64,000 nt of DNA from the NCBI GenBank assembly GCA_002869145.1, contig PKTM01000029.1:62001-126000 (forward strand), in the 5' to 3' direction. Source of the DNA: Denitrovibrio sp. Lineage in GTDB: Bacteria; Chrysiogenota; Deferribacteres; Deferribacterales; Geovibrionaceae. This document shows positions 54,003-61,754 of the stretch, piece after piece. The notes beneath the pieces were generated by a model that saw only the letters and a list, made by a program, of their open reading frames with translations, searched no databases and had not been told where the DNA came from. Position 1 is the stretch's first letter, and every line of letters starts with the position of its first letter. The position numbers and the translations under genes were made by a program.

Positions 54003-54570
54003 TATCTGTTTCAGCAGTCCCTGTTTCTGATTCTTGGTAGTTTTTATAGTATTCCCAGCCTGAGTGAAGTGAAAGTATTACTGAAACATAAACTATCACT
54101 TTTCCTATAAGCAATATATCAAGACCAAGCAGCTCATTTTTCCAGATAATCATACCAACGCCTATCATCTGAAAGACAGTTTTTGTTTTTCCACCTCTGC
54201 CGGCTGCTATTACAGTACCTTTGCTTGCCGCAACGTTCCGCAAAGCACCTATGAGAAGATCACGCCCAATAAGGATTATGACCACAACAGCCTCAAGTCT
54301 CCCCATCTCTACAAGGAGCACAAGTCCTGCTGTGACAAGTATTTTGTCTGCCACCGGGTCTAGTATCTTCCCGAGGTCGGTGACCATATTATGTTTTCTG
54401 GCTATATGACCGTCTACTAGATCTGTGAGGGCTGTAACTGTGTATATTACTGTTGCTATTATGTTTGTCCAATACCTGTCAAAATACAGGATAGCAATAA
54501 AGACAGGAACCATCGCTATTCTTGCAAGTGTTATCTTGTTGGCTGTATTCATCTGATTACGAAATGGCAT
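53995..54570 (-). CDS. pgsA: Phosphatidylglycerophosphate synthase
   Basis: 191 residues with about five hydrophobic helices. The CDP-alcohol phosphotransferase motif is present as DLVDGHIARKHNMVTDLGKILDPVADK. The enzyme joins CDP-diacylglycerol and glycerol-3-phosphate. The start at 54570 has GGGGAG five bases upstream; a later ATG at 54552 gives the more typical MNTANKITLARI start but lacks a site. It is the first gene of the operon behind the promoter at 54594-54622. Confidence 0.93.
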   Translation of the reverse strand: MPFRNQMNTANKITLARIAMVPVFIAILYFDRYWTNIIATVIYTVTALTDLVDGHIARKHNMVTDLGKILDPVADKILVTAGLVLLVEMGRLEAVVVIILIGRDLLIGALRNVAASKGTVIAAGRGGKTKTVFQMIGVGMIIWKNELLGLDILLIGKVIVYVSVILSLHSGWEYYKNYQESETGTAETDNE

Positions 54571-54593
54571 AATAACTCCCCTTGGATTGGCTG

Positions 54594-54622
54594 ATTATAC
54601 ATACTTGCAATATATATATCCA
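54594..54622 (-). promoter_or_regulatory. Sigma-70-type promoter for the pgsA-rib operon
   Basis: A perfect TATAAT (54599-54594) on the minus strand, 17 bases after TGGATA (54622-54617), four of six. It lies 23 bases upstream of the pgsA start, in the 73-base gap after ptsI. Confidence 0.6.
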
Positions 54623-54643
54623 GAAAATATTTATCAGAAATTA

Positions 54644-56386
54644 TCAATGGAAATAAACTGATGAACAGTGTTCTTCTATGAATTTCTCAACGTGTTCTTC
54701 GGCAAGTCTCGCTATTTTGATTTCACTGAGTTCGTCTATCAGTTTTTCACAGTCAGCGATATTTAAAGCCCTGATTATCATTCTGGCTTTAAGCAGTGCT
54801 GCAGGGCTCATACTGAGATGTCTGTATCCCATACCTAACAGAAACGGGATATATTTAGGTTCTCCAGCTATCTCACCGCATACTGTACACTTTATCCCAG
54901 CATTTTTTGCACTATCAATTATCATTTTCAGTGAGCGAAGCACAGCCGGGTGTGATGGTCTGTAAAGGTAGGCTACAAATTCGTTGTTTCTATCTATGCC
55001 AAGCGTGTACTGGATAAGATCGTTTGTGCCCACACTGAAAAAATCAGCCTCTGTGGCTAAAAGATCACTTATAATAGCCAGTGACGGCAGCTCCATCATA
55101 ACCCCTGTTTTTATATCAGGATTAAAGTCAACCCCTTCTGCTCTCAGTTCGTTCTTCGCTTTTTCCAGAGCTGTTCTGCATTTCATCAGCTCCTCTATAC
55201 CGGAGATCATCGGAAAAAGAATACGCACATCGCCATGGACAGATGCTCTTAGTATTGCCCTAAGCTGTTTGTTAAAAAATTCAGGATATTTCAGTGAGTA
55301 TCTTATTGCGCGAAGCCCCATAGCTGGGTTCTGTTCCTCAGGGTGGGATATATATTTTGAAAGCTTATCCGCCCCCAGGTCAAAAGTACGCACCACTAGC
55401 TGTTTGCTGCCAGTCTCTTCTGCGGCCTCTTTTAAAATTTTGTACTGAAGGTCTTCACTAACGTCACCATGTTCCATATATATATATTCGGTTCTGTACA
55501 GTCCAACTCCGTCATGGTTGGACTTTTTGGAAAGATAAAATTCGTCATTCAGCTCTATGTTGCTGTATGTAAAGACTCTCTCGCCGTCCTTTGTTACAGA
55601 ATCCTCATGCTGAAGCTTATTCAATTCGCTTATATAGTTACTATATCTAGTGTCTTTATCTTTGTAAATTTCCAGAGTTTCTTCATCAGGGTTTATTATA
55701 ACTACCCCTTCAAAGCCGTCTATTATTATAAGATCACCATCATCTGCCAAGGACGATATGTCACCAAGGCCAACAACAGCAGGGATTCCTAATGAGCGGG
55801 CCAGAATTGAGGTGTGAGCTGTTTTGCTGCCCAGATCAGTAGCAAACCCTTTTATCTTATTCTTACTCATCTGAGCTGTATCTGATGGTGTCAAATCGTG
55901 AGCGATGATAATGTCTGCATTCTCAGAATTCATGACGGTATCCATAGAATTATCATTCATAAACCTGAGCACCTTCTGTACGATGTTGTTTATGTCCGAC
56001 TTTCTTTCTCGAAGATATTCGTTTGGTGATTTGTCAAACTGAGCCATAAGTTTAGCGCCCGCCATACTCATGGCATATTCTGCGTTCACAAGGCTTTCTG
56101 AGATGTTTTTTTCAGTTTCACCTATGAGCATATTGTCACGCAGAAGCATAAGGTATACGTCGAAAATAAAAGAATGTTCCTCTGCGAGTGAATCTTCACT
56201 CATGGATTTTGAGTTTTCGATAAATTCAGCTGTACGTTTTATGCCTAACTTCAGTTTTTCCAGCTCAGCAGGCACACCATTGGCGGGTATATTATATCTG
56301 CGCACATTTATCTTCTGTCTGTCCAGAATATAACAGTGACCTATAGATATACCGTCGCTGGATGCGATACCTTTTAGTTTTCTCAA
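54644..56386 (-). CDS. ptsI: PTS enzyme I
   Basis: 580 residues, full length. The phosphorylated histidine lies in GSKTAHTSILARSLGIP near 187-203, and the PEP-binding domain has RTEYIYM, MIDSAKNAGIKCTVCGEIAG (catalytic Cys) and the GTNDLIQYTLG motif. It takes phosphate from PEP and passes it to HPr. The start overlaps ptsH by four bases. It ends the PTS block. Confidence 0.95.
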   Translation of the reverse strand: MRKLKGIASSDGISIGHCYILDRQKINVRRYNIPANGVPAELEKLKLGIKRTAEFIENSKSMSEDSLAEEHSFIFDVYLMLLRDNMLIGETEKNISESLVNAEYAMSMAGAKLMAQFDKSPNEYLRERKSDINNIVQKVLRFMNDNSMDTVMNSENADIIIAHDLTPSDTAQMSKNKIKGFATDLGSKTAHTSILARSLGIPAVVGLGDISSLADDGDLIIIDGFEGVVIINPDEETLEIYKDKDTRYSNYISELNKLQHEDSVTKDGERVFTYSNIELNDEFYLSKKSNHDGVGLYRTEYIYMEHGDVSEDLQYKILKEAAEETGSKQLVVRTFDLGADKLSKYISHPEEQNPAMGLRAIRYSLKYPEFFNKQLRAILRASVHGDVRILFPMISGIEELMKCRTALEKAKNELRAEGVDFNPDIKTGVMMELPSLAIISDLLATEADFFSVGTNDLIQYTLGIDRNNEFVAYLYRPSHPAVLRSLKMIIDSAKNAGIKCTVCGEIAGEPKYIPFLLGMGYRHLSMSPAALLKARMIIRALNIADCEKLIDELSEIKIARLAEEHVEKFIEEHCSSVYFH

Positions 56387-56655
56387 CGTCCCTCACCGAA
56401 TTTGTTACATATTAGTTCTTTCAAAGCGGCAAAAGCCTCTTTTTCATCTTCACCCTCAATGTTCAGGGTGATTGATGAGCCTTTCTGAGCAGCAAGCATC
56501 ATAAGTCCCATTATACTTTTTCCGTTAACCTCTATACCATCCTTGGCGACCTTAATCTCCGAATGGAATTTTTCTGAGGTTTTGACAAAAGCACCAGCGG
56601 CTCTGGCATGCATCCCAAGTTCATTAACAATTTCAATATCTTCTTTTATACCCAC
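56383..56655 (-). CDS. ptsH: Phosphocarrier protein HPr
   Basis: 90 residues. The active-site His is in NELGMHARAAGAFV near residue 16, and the regulatory serine in NGKSIMGLMML near 47. The latter is consistent with phosphorylation by the HprK encoded at 59753-60742. HPr relays phosphate from enzyme I to the EIIA proteins. It follows the IID gene by one base. Confidence 0.95.
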   Translation of the reverse strand: MGIKEDIEIVNELGMHARAAGAFVKTSEKFHSEIKVAKDGIEVNGKSIMGLMMLAAQKGSSITLNIEGEDEKEAFAALKELICNKFGEGR

Positions 56656-56656
56656 A

Positions 56657-57367
56657 CTATACTCCTGTAAAATATAGGAAAAAGCCCGTAATAATAAGTA
56701 TTAGAATCAATCCGAAAACTATATCAAGCTTTCTGGCTATGGCAAGACCAGCAAGCAGGTAGACAGTGGAAACCCCAAGCACCAGAGGGTTGAAATCAGA
56801 GCTCTCTTTGACTATAAACGACAAAAAGAACCCTAGCATAAAGGTAGAAAGGGTATCAGTGTATTTCGGCCACCGGTTAAAATTTATCCTGTTGAAAAAT
56901 ATAATCACATCTCTTCCAAGTTCATAACCTATGGCAAATCCGCCAAAACGGAAAAAAAGATGAAATGCGTTATACAGTACCAGATAGGTCAAAAGCCCAA
57001 GAAAAGGGTCGTTATATCCTATCAGTGCAGACATTATAAAGCATAGAGGGCGGAGTGAATGCCAGAAAAAGCTGTCTCCGAGAGCACCGAAAGCGGATGA
57101 ATATACTTTTTTATAAAAATCAGGCTCACCGCCTATCTTCTTCTCTTTTACCCACATACCTAAGATAAAATTAGCCAGAAATGGGTGAGTGTGAAAGTAT
57201 TCGGTCTCTTTTACCTTCGTATCCTCATCCAGCTCAACACCTTTTAACTTAGCAGCTTCTTCCACCATATATGCAAAGCCAGTCCCCTGCATGTTTTCAT
57301 GGTTCAGATTTGCCTGATAAAAAAGAGACTTAAGAGCAAGTATCATGTTTTTCATAGTATCACCCAC
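56657..57367 (-). CDS. PTS mannose-family IID component
   Basis: 236 residues. The N-terminal cytoplasmic part has LKSLFYQANLNHENMQGTGF and PFLANFILGMWV, the mannose-family IID pattern, and LGDSFFWHSLRP marks the following conserved region. Several hydrophobic segments follow. It forms the membrane channel with IIC. It is shorter than E. coli ManZ. The sugar is unknown, because no metabolic genes accompany it. Confidence 0.87.
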   Translation of the reverse strand: MGDTMKNMILALKSLFYQANLNHENMQGTGFAYMVEEAAKLKGVELDEDTKVKETEYFHTHPFLANFILGMWVKEKKIGGEPDFYKKVYSSAFGALGDSFFWHSLRPLCFIMSALIGYNDPFLGLLTYLVLYNAFHLFFRFGGFAIGYELGRDVIIFFNRINFNRWPKYTDTLSTFMLGFFLSFIVKESSDFNPLVLGVSTVYLLAGLAIARKLDIVFGLILILIITGFFLYFTGV

Positions 57368-58002
57368 CCGACAAGAAGCCCTAAACCGAAAACGATGTAC
57401 TTAAGAGACGAGTGAACAGTAAGAAAACGAAGAATATACCCTGAAAGAAAAGTAAAAACCATAAGCACAAAAATGAGAAGATTGAAATTGCTCTCAAGAT
57501 GACCATGTATAAATGTATAAAGAGAATAAAGAATTAACGTTCCAGCAGAATATACTACCACACCCCTTATAAAAGAAATAAGCAAACCTAAGGCAAGAAG
57601 CTGCCCAGGCCTTACTTTACCTTTGGCCTGTTGACGCTGAAGCAGCTGTTTGTTCAGAGTTCTTGTGAAAAGAGTTGTAAAGGTCACAGGAAAAATAAGA
57701 ACTATCGTCAGTAGAAAACCTAGTATAAAATCGTCTGAGTGGCTTATGGGGAGGATAATAAAAAGCATACAGGCTGCGAAAGCTCCAAAAGAATCTTCCT
57801 TTGGCACTCTGGTTCCAAAAGGCACGTCTATAAGCCCCAAAGCCTCAAAAACCAAGCCTATATAAAAACATTCGTAATGGTTGCCAAAAATAATACTGAG
57901 AACAAAACCTATGACTATGGGTCTTGAAAGCATGAAATTGAACGCAGCAAACCTGTCTACAGATATTAGACCGGCATAGATTGCTGCAAGAACAAAATTC
58001 AC
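57352..58002 (-). CDS. PTS mannose-family IIC component
   Basis: 216 residues, nearly all hydrophobic, with features of the EII-Sor/IIC family (an early DRFAAFNFMLSRPIVIGF segment and FEALGLIDVPFGTRVP). It is shorter than ManY. It overlaps IID by 16 bases and IIB by four, so the three are translated together. It provides the sugar translocation path; specificity cannot be read. Confidence 0.8.
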   Translation of the reverse strand: MNFVLAAIYAGLISVDRFAAFNFMLSRPIVIGFVLSIIFGNHYECFYIGLVFEALGLIDVPFGTRVPKEDSFGAFAACMLFIILPISHSDDFILGFLLTIVLIFPVTFTTLFTRTLNKQLLQRQQAKGKVRPGQLLALGLLISFIRGVVVYSAGTLILYSLYTFIHGHLESNFNLLIFVLMVFTFLSGYILRFLTVHSSLKYIVFGLGLLVGWVIL

Positions 58003-58490
58003 AGATTACCCTCCAGAAGGTCAGTAAAGTTTCTTATTTCTACGCTGGTCTCCCAAGGCACTTTATGAATAAAAACTTCATAATCATCTCTTATCCTACA
58101 GACTTTGTATATCTCTTCAGGATTAAGAAAAACTGTGTTGGAAACTTCTATTTTATGCTCACGGCTTGCCACACAGCCTATGTTTATATAAATCTGGTCG
58201 TTAAGAAGACTCCGAATCTCGTAAAGGTCGTCCACAGTCTCTACAAGCACTAGGACATACTCTCTGGACTGTTTCCGTTTTCCAAAGCTCTCAATGAACT
58301 CATCAATAGTGCATATAGTCAGCTCTGTACCTGGAGGCAGAGAGCTTGAATATATCATTTTTTGAAGAGGATCACCGGAAACTTTATTGTTGACCAGATA
58401 GACGTGGTTAATTTTGAAATATTTAACCCAGCCTTCTATCACCTGTCCGTGTATCAGTCTATCATCTACTCGAAAAATGACTTTTTTCAT
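57999..58490 (-). CDS. PTS mannose-family IIB component
   Basis: 163 residues, the normal length. The phospho-accepting histidine is in RVDDRLIHGQVIEGWV near residue 14. The family pattern NNKVSGDPLQKMI follows. It receives phosphate from IIA and transfers it to the sugar on IIC/IID. The ATG overlaps the TGA at the end of the IIA reading frame (ATGA). Confidence 0.92.
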   Translation of the reverse strand: MKKVIFRVDDRLIHGQVIEGWVKYFKINHVYLVNNKVSGDPLQKMIYSSSLPPGTELTICTIDEFIESFGKRKQSREYVLVLVETVDDLYEIRSLLNDQIYINIGCVASREHKIEVSNTVFLNPEEIYKVCRIRDDYEVFIHKVPWETSVEIRNFTDLLEGNL

Positions 58491-58891
58491 GCCTTACCTT
58501 TTAAAAGCTGCCCAGCTACAATTATACTGGTTTTTCCTGATTCTGCACAATCTTCACAAATAGCAGATATGGATTTGTTCTCTTTTCTAACACTTATTGC
58601 TTTTATAAGCATAGGGAGGTTAACCCCAGAGACCACCTCAACGTTTTTTTAACCGAGATAAGCCATTGATATGTTTGAAGGACTCCCTCCGAACATATCT
58701 GTGAAAACAATTGCCCCCGAGTTCGCATATTTTTCGATGGCAGACTCAATATCGTCGGCTATTGCTGCTAGAGATGAACCTTCCTGCATAGATATCGTCT
58801 CTATGCTGTCCTGTTTACCTACTATCATCTCTGCAGTTTTAATAAGCTCCGATCCGAATGAGCCGTGTGTAACCAATATAATTCCGATCAT
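58487..58891 (-). pseudogene. PTS mannose-family IIA component, interrupted by one in-frame TAA
   Basis: From the ATG at 58891 (AGGTGA upstream) the frame has 134 codons, the normal length for a mannose-type EIIA. The phosphorylated His is in VTHGSFGSELIK near residue 9, and TDMFGGSPSN follows. TAA at 58649-58651 (codon 81) interrupts it after SMAYLG. The same frame continues KNVEVVSGVNLPMLIKA, a hallmark EIIA segment, and ends in TGA overlapping the IIB start (ATGA). A single change such as GAA to TAA explains the stop. Loss of the second half would remove part of the fold and break phosphate transfer into IIB. Confidence 0.88.
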
Positions 58892-58895
58892 CTGA

Positions 58896-59753
58896 TCACC
58901 TATCTATATCCCTATGTCTTATATTTACCTTATGGGTCGTCTTCTTTTCAAGATAACCCGCTATAAATTCTACGTTAGCTACAGATCTGTGTCTGCCGCC
59001 GGTACAGCCAATTGAAATCGTAAGAAACTTCTTCCCTTCCCGTATGTAGTTAGGGATGAGAAATCCCAACAGCTCCTTAAGTTTTTTTAGAAATTTTTTG
59101 GCAGCTATGTCAGCAAATACATAGTCTCTGACTTTATCATCTTTGCCAGTAAAATCTCTGAGCTCTTCAACAAAAAATGGATTTTTAAGAAAACGCACAT
59201 CAAAAACAAGATCCGAATCCTGAGGCAAACCATATTTAAAACCGAAGGACTGAACAGTTATAACCATGTCTGAGTCTGTCCCTTCAGAAAATGCTTCTTC
59301 TATTCTAGATTTAAGCTGGTGGACATTCAGCAGAGAAGTGTCTATCGACAAATCAGACTGCTCTCTTACAGGCCACATTATTTCAGCCTCTTTAGCTATT
59401 GCCTCCACAAGATTTTCACCCATAGGGTGTTTGCGTCTTGTCTCTTTATATCTTTTAAGTATAACTTCTTCTGAGGCATGAATGAAAACAATTTTCGCCT
59501 CGTATTTCTCTTTCAATACAGTTATATGCTTTAGAACCTTGTCTATATCTTTGCTTCTGGAATCTATTACCAATGCGACCTTATGCAGATCGTTTTCAAA
59601 AATATGCATAAGATCAACGAGTTTATCAAAAAGCATTAGAGGAAGATTATCTATTGTAAAATATCCAATATCCTCCAGAGTCGACGCTGCGTTCGATTTG
59701 CCTGCGCCGGAAAGGCCTGTCAGAACTATTAGTGATTTTTTAAAACCTTTCAT
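58896..59753 (-). CDS. rapZ: RapZ/YvcJ family nucleotide-binding protein
   Basis: 285 residues. The Walker A motif is LTGLSGAGKSNAA near 12-24, and FTIDNLP, YETRRKHP-like (YKETRRKHPM) and the C-terminal SIGCTGGRHRSV motif are family hallmarks. In E. coli RapZ is an RNA adaptor controlling GlmS; in other bacteria the family binds nucleotides and small metabolites. It lies between hprK and the IIA gene, a conserved PTS neighbourhood. Confidence 0.93.
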   Translation of the reverse strand: MKGFKKSLIVLTGLSGAGKSNAASTLEDIGYFTIDNLPLMLFDKLVDLMHIFENDLHKVALVIDSRSKDIDKVLKHITVLKEKYEAKIVFIHASEEVILKRYKETRRKHPMGENLVEAIAKEAEIMWPVREQSDLSIDTSLLNVHQLKSRIEEAFSEGTDSDMVITVQSFGFKYGLPQDSDLVFDVRFLKNPFFVEELRDFTGKDDKVRDYVFADIAAKKFLKKLKELLGFLIPNYIREGKKFLTISIGCTGGRHRSVANVEFIAGYLEKKTTHKVNIRHRDIDR

Positions 59754-60742
59754 TACTCTACACTTTTCCTTCTTATCATTCCTGGTGTTTTTTCACTTTT
59801 TTCCGCTGCTTTTCCTGGGTTTATCTGCTCCAGAAGGCTTTCAGAAAAAGACTTAGCTGAATCGTATCCCATAATCTTCAGAAGATGGTTTCTGGCAGCA
59901 ATTTCTACAATAACAGCCATGTTGCGGCCTGCACTGATAGGCAGAAAAATCTTAGGTATTTTTTCTTTCAGTATCTCTTCATGTAAATTATCCAGTCCGA
60001 GTCTGTCATAGCTTCCGTCAGCTTCCCAGTCAACAAACTCAACAACCAGTTCCAGCTTTTTTCTCTGTCTTATATAAGTAACACCAAACATGTCTTTTAT
60101 GTTAAGTATTCCAAGCCCGCGAACTTCCATATGGTACTTAAGAATATCAGAGCTTCTACCTTCTAAATATTCCTGAATTTTTCTGAAATGTACAGCATCA
60201 TCAGCAACAAGCCTGTGCCCTCTTTTAATAAGCTCTATGGCACATTCACTCTTCCCTATTCCGCTTCGGCCGGTAATAAGCAGCCCAACACCGAAAATGT
60301 CCATAAAAACGCCATGACAAGTAGTTTCAGGAGCAAGACGCTCTTCCAGAAAAGACATTATAGCAGATATAGCCTCAGAGCTAGGTAAATAAGTTTTAAA
60401 AATAGGAATATTGGAATCTTTGACAGCCTCAAGCAGCTCTTTAGGAAGGTGAAGGTTTTTTGTTATCAGAAAACAGCAGATATTCTTTTCGCAAAGTTTT
60501 TCGATAGATTTCAATCTTTCTACAGGCGTAAGAGTCCAAAGGTAAGACATTTCTGTATTTCCCAGAACCTGAACCCTGCCTGCGTGAATATGGTCTGCAA
60601 AACCAGAAAGCGCTAGTCCGGGTTTCTGTATTCTGTAATTAAGTATGTACCTGTCTTTAAGATGTTGTTTGCCGTATATAAGCTTCAAATGCAAATGTTC
60701 AGCATCTGCACTCAGAAGATCGGCTACAGGCACCTTGTCCAT
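59753..60742 (-). CDS. hprK: HPr kinase/phosphorylase
   Basis: 329 residues. The P-loop is LITGRSGIGKSECA near 153-166, and the signature EVRGLGILNIKDMFG is present. The N-terminal regulatory domain is complete. It phosphorylates and dephosphorylates the regulatory serine on HPr in response to metabolic state. Start and stop overlap neighbours by one base each. Presence in a Gram-negative PTS block is typical of several deep lineages. Confidence 0.95.
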   Translation of the reverse strand: MDKVPVADLLSADAEHLHLKLIYGKQHLKDRYILNYRIQKPGLALSGFADHIHAGRVQVLGNTEMSYLWTLTPVERLKSIEKLCEKNICCFLITKNLHLPKELLEAVKDSNIPIFKTYLPSSEAISAIMSFLEERLAPETTCHGVFMDIFGVGLLITGRSGIGKSECAIELIKRGHRLVADDAVHFRKIQEYLEGRSSDILKYHMEVRGLGILNIKDMFGVTYIRQRKKLELVVEFVDWEADGSYDRLGLDNLHEEILKEKIPKIFLPISAGRNMAVIVEIAARNHLLKIMGYDSAKSFSESLLEQINPGKAAEKSEKTPGMIRRKSVE

Positions 60743-61203
60743 TAGAGTCGGGCTTCCTCCTCTTTCAGGATTCTGCTTATCTCTGCCGCAGAGACACCAT
60801 CCTGCAGAACTTTCTTTTTAAAATCTGTTATCTTGACCAGTCTGCTTATTCTGGCAAGGGTTTTCAGATGCAAATTCATCTGTTTTTCCGGTGCTAAAAG
60901 CAGAAAGAAAAGCCGCACTGGATCCCCATCAGAAGATCCGAACTCTACCCCTTTGTCACTGATACCTATCAGTATGCTTAGGTCTTCAAGATCTTTCATC
61001 TTTGCATGGGGGATAGCAACCTGCTCGCCCACACCAGTGCTGCCGAGAGCCTCTCTCTCTATTAAAGCAGAGAGAGCGGCATCGGAGTTATTTATTTTAC
61101 CATTTTTAACTAAATTTTCTGTAAGCTCTTTCAGCACACCCTCTTTATCTAATGAGGATATACTTACTATACAATTTTCGTCAATATATTCGCCGAGTTC
61201 CAT
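60742..61203 (-). CDS. ptsN: Nitrogen-type PTS EIIA
   Basis: 153 residues of the fructose/nitrogen EIIA fold. The phosphorylated histidine is in GEQVAIPHAKMKDL near residue 66. It is not fused to a transporter and lies next to rpoN, hpf and hprK, the classical PTS-Ntr arrangement. Such proteins regulate K+ transport, nitrogen and stress pathways rather than transport sugar. Confidence 0.92.
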   Translation of the reverse strand: MELGEYIDENCIVSISSLDKEGVLKELTENLVKNGKINNSDAALSALIEREALGSTGVGEQVAIPHAKMKDLEDLSILIGISDKGVEFGSSDGDPVRLFFLLLAPEKQMNLHLKTLARISRLVKITDFKKKVLQDGVSAAEISRILKEEEARL

Positions 61204-61218
61204 ATTTATAATGCCTCT

Positions 61219-61752
61219 TTATGACTCAATGAGTCCTATGTTTCCGTCATCACGCTGGTATACAACAGCCACTTCATTTGTCTCGGAGTTTCTGAACACA
61301 AAGAATGTTTTGTTAAGAAGATCCATCTGCATAACAGCTTCTTCGGTGTCCATAGGCTTCACTGGGATGTCTTTTGTAATGATAACTCTTGTTTCGCTGT
61401 CTTCTACACTCTGGGAATCTAGAATGTTGAGTTTTAGAGGCAAATCGTAGTCTTTGTCCTGAATTTTTTTGTTTTTAAGCTTCTCTTTATATTTTATGAG
61501 CTGCTTTTCTATCTTATCAACTGCAAGGTCGATTGATGCATAAAGGTCTTCGGATTTCTCCAGCCCTTTCATGAAAACGCCCTTTGCTGAGAGTAAAACC
61601 TCGACCATGTGGACATTTTTCTGCACTTCTAAAAGGACGCTCGCCTCTGTTATATGATCAGAGTATTTTTCAAGCTTAGAAACCTTCTTTTCTGCGTATT
61701 GTCTGATGGCATCTGTTAACTGAATGTTTCTGGCAGTAATTTGTATGTTCAT
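61219..61752 (-). CDS. hpf: Ribosome hibernation promoting factor (long form)
   Basis: 177 residues: an N-terminal S30AE domain (MNIQITARNIQLTDAI) and a C-terminal dimerisation domain with KRFFVFRNSE-like sequence (NKTFFVFRNSETNEVAVVY). The long form produces 100S ribosome dimers in stationary phase. An AGGAGG site precedes the ATG. It sits between rpoN and ptsN, the usual place for this gene. Confidence 0.93.
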   Translation of the reverse strand: MNIQITARNIQLTDAIRQYAEKKVSKLEKYSDHITEASVLLEVQKNVHMVEVLLSAKGVFMKGLEKSEDLYASIDLAVDKIEKQLIKYKEKLKNKKIQDKDYDLPLKLNILDSQSVEDSETRVIITKDIPVKPMDTEEAVMQMDLLNKTFFVFRNSETNEVAVVYQRDDGNIGLIES

Positions 61753-61754
61753 GC

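Noticed and set aside
19360-58651. Genome-wide reassignment of TAA/TAG to Glu, pyrrolysine at TAG, or selenocysteine
   Set aside because: TAA ends many intact genes here with overlapping downstream starts, and GAA/GAG are used throughout. Two different stop codons are involved, which rules out pyrrolysine alone, and none is TGA, which rules out selenocysteine.
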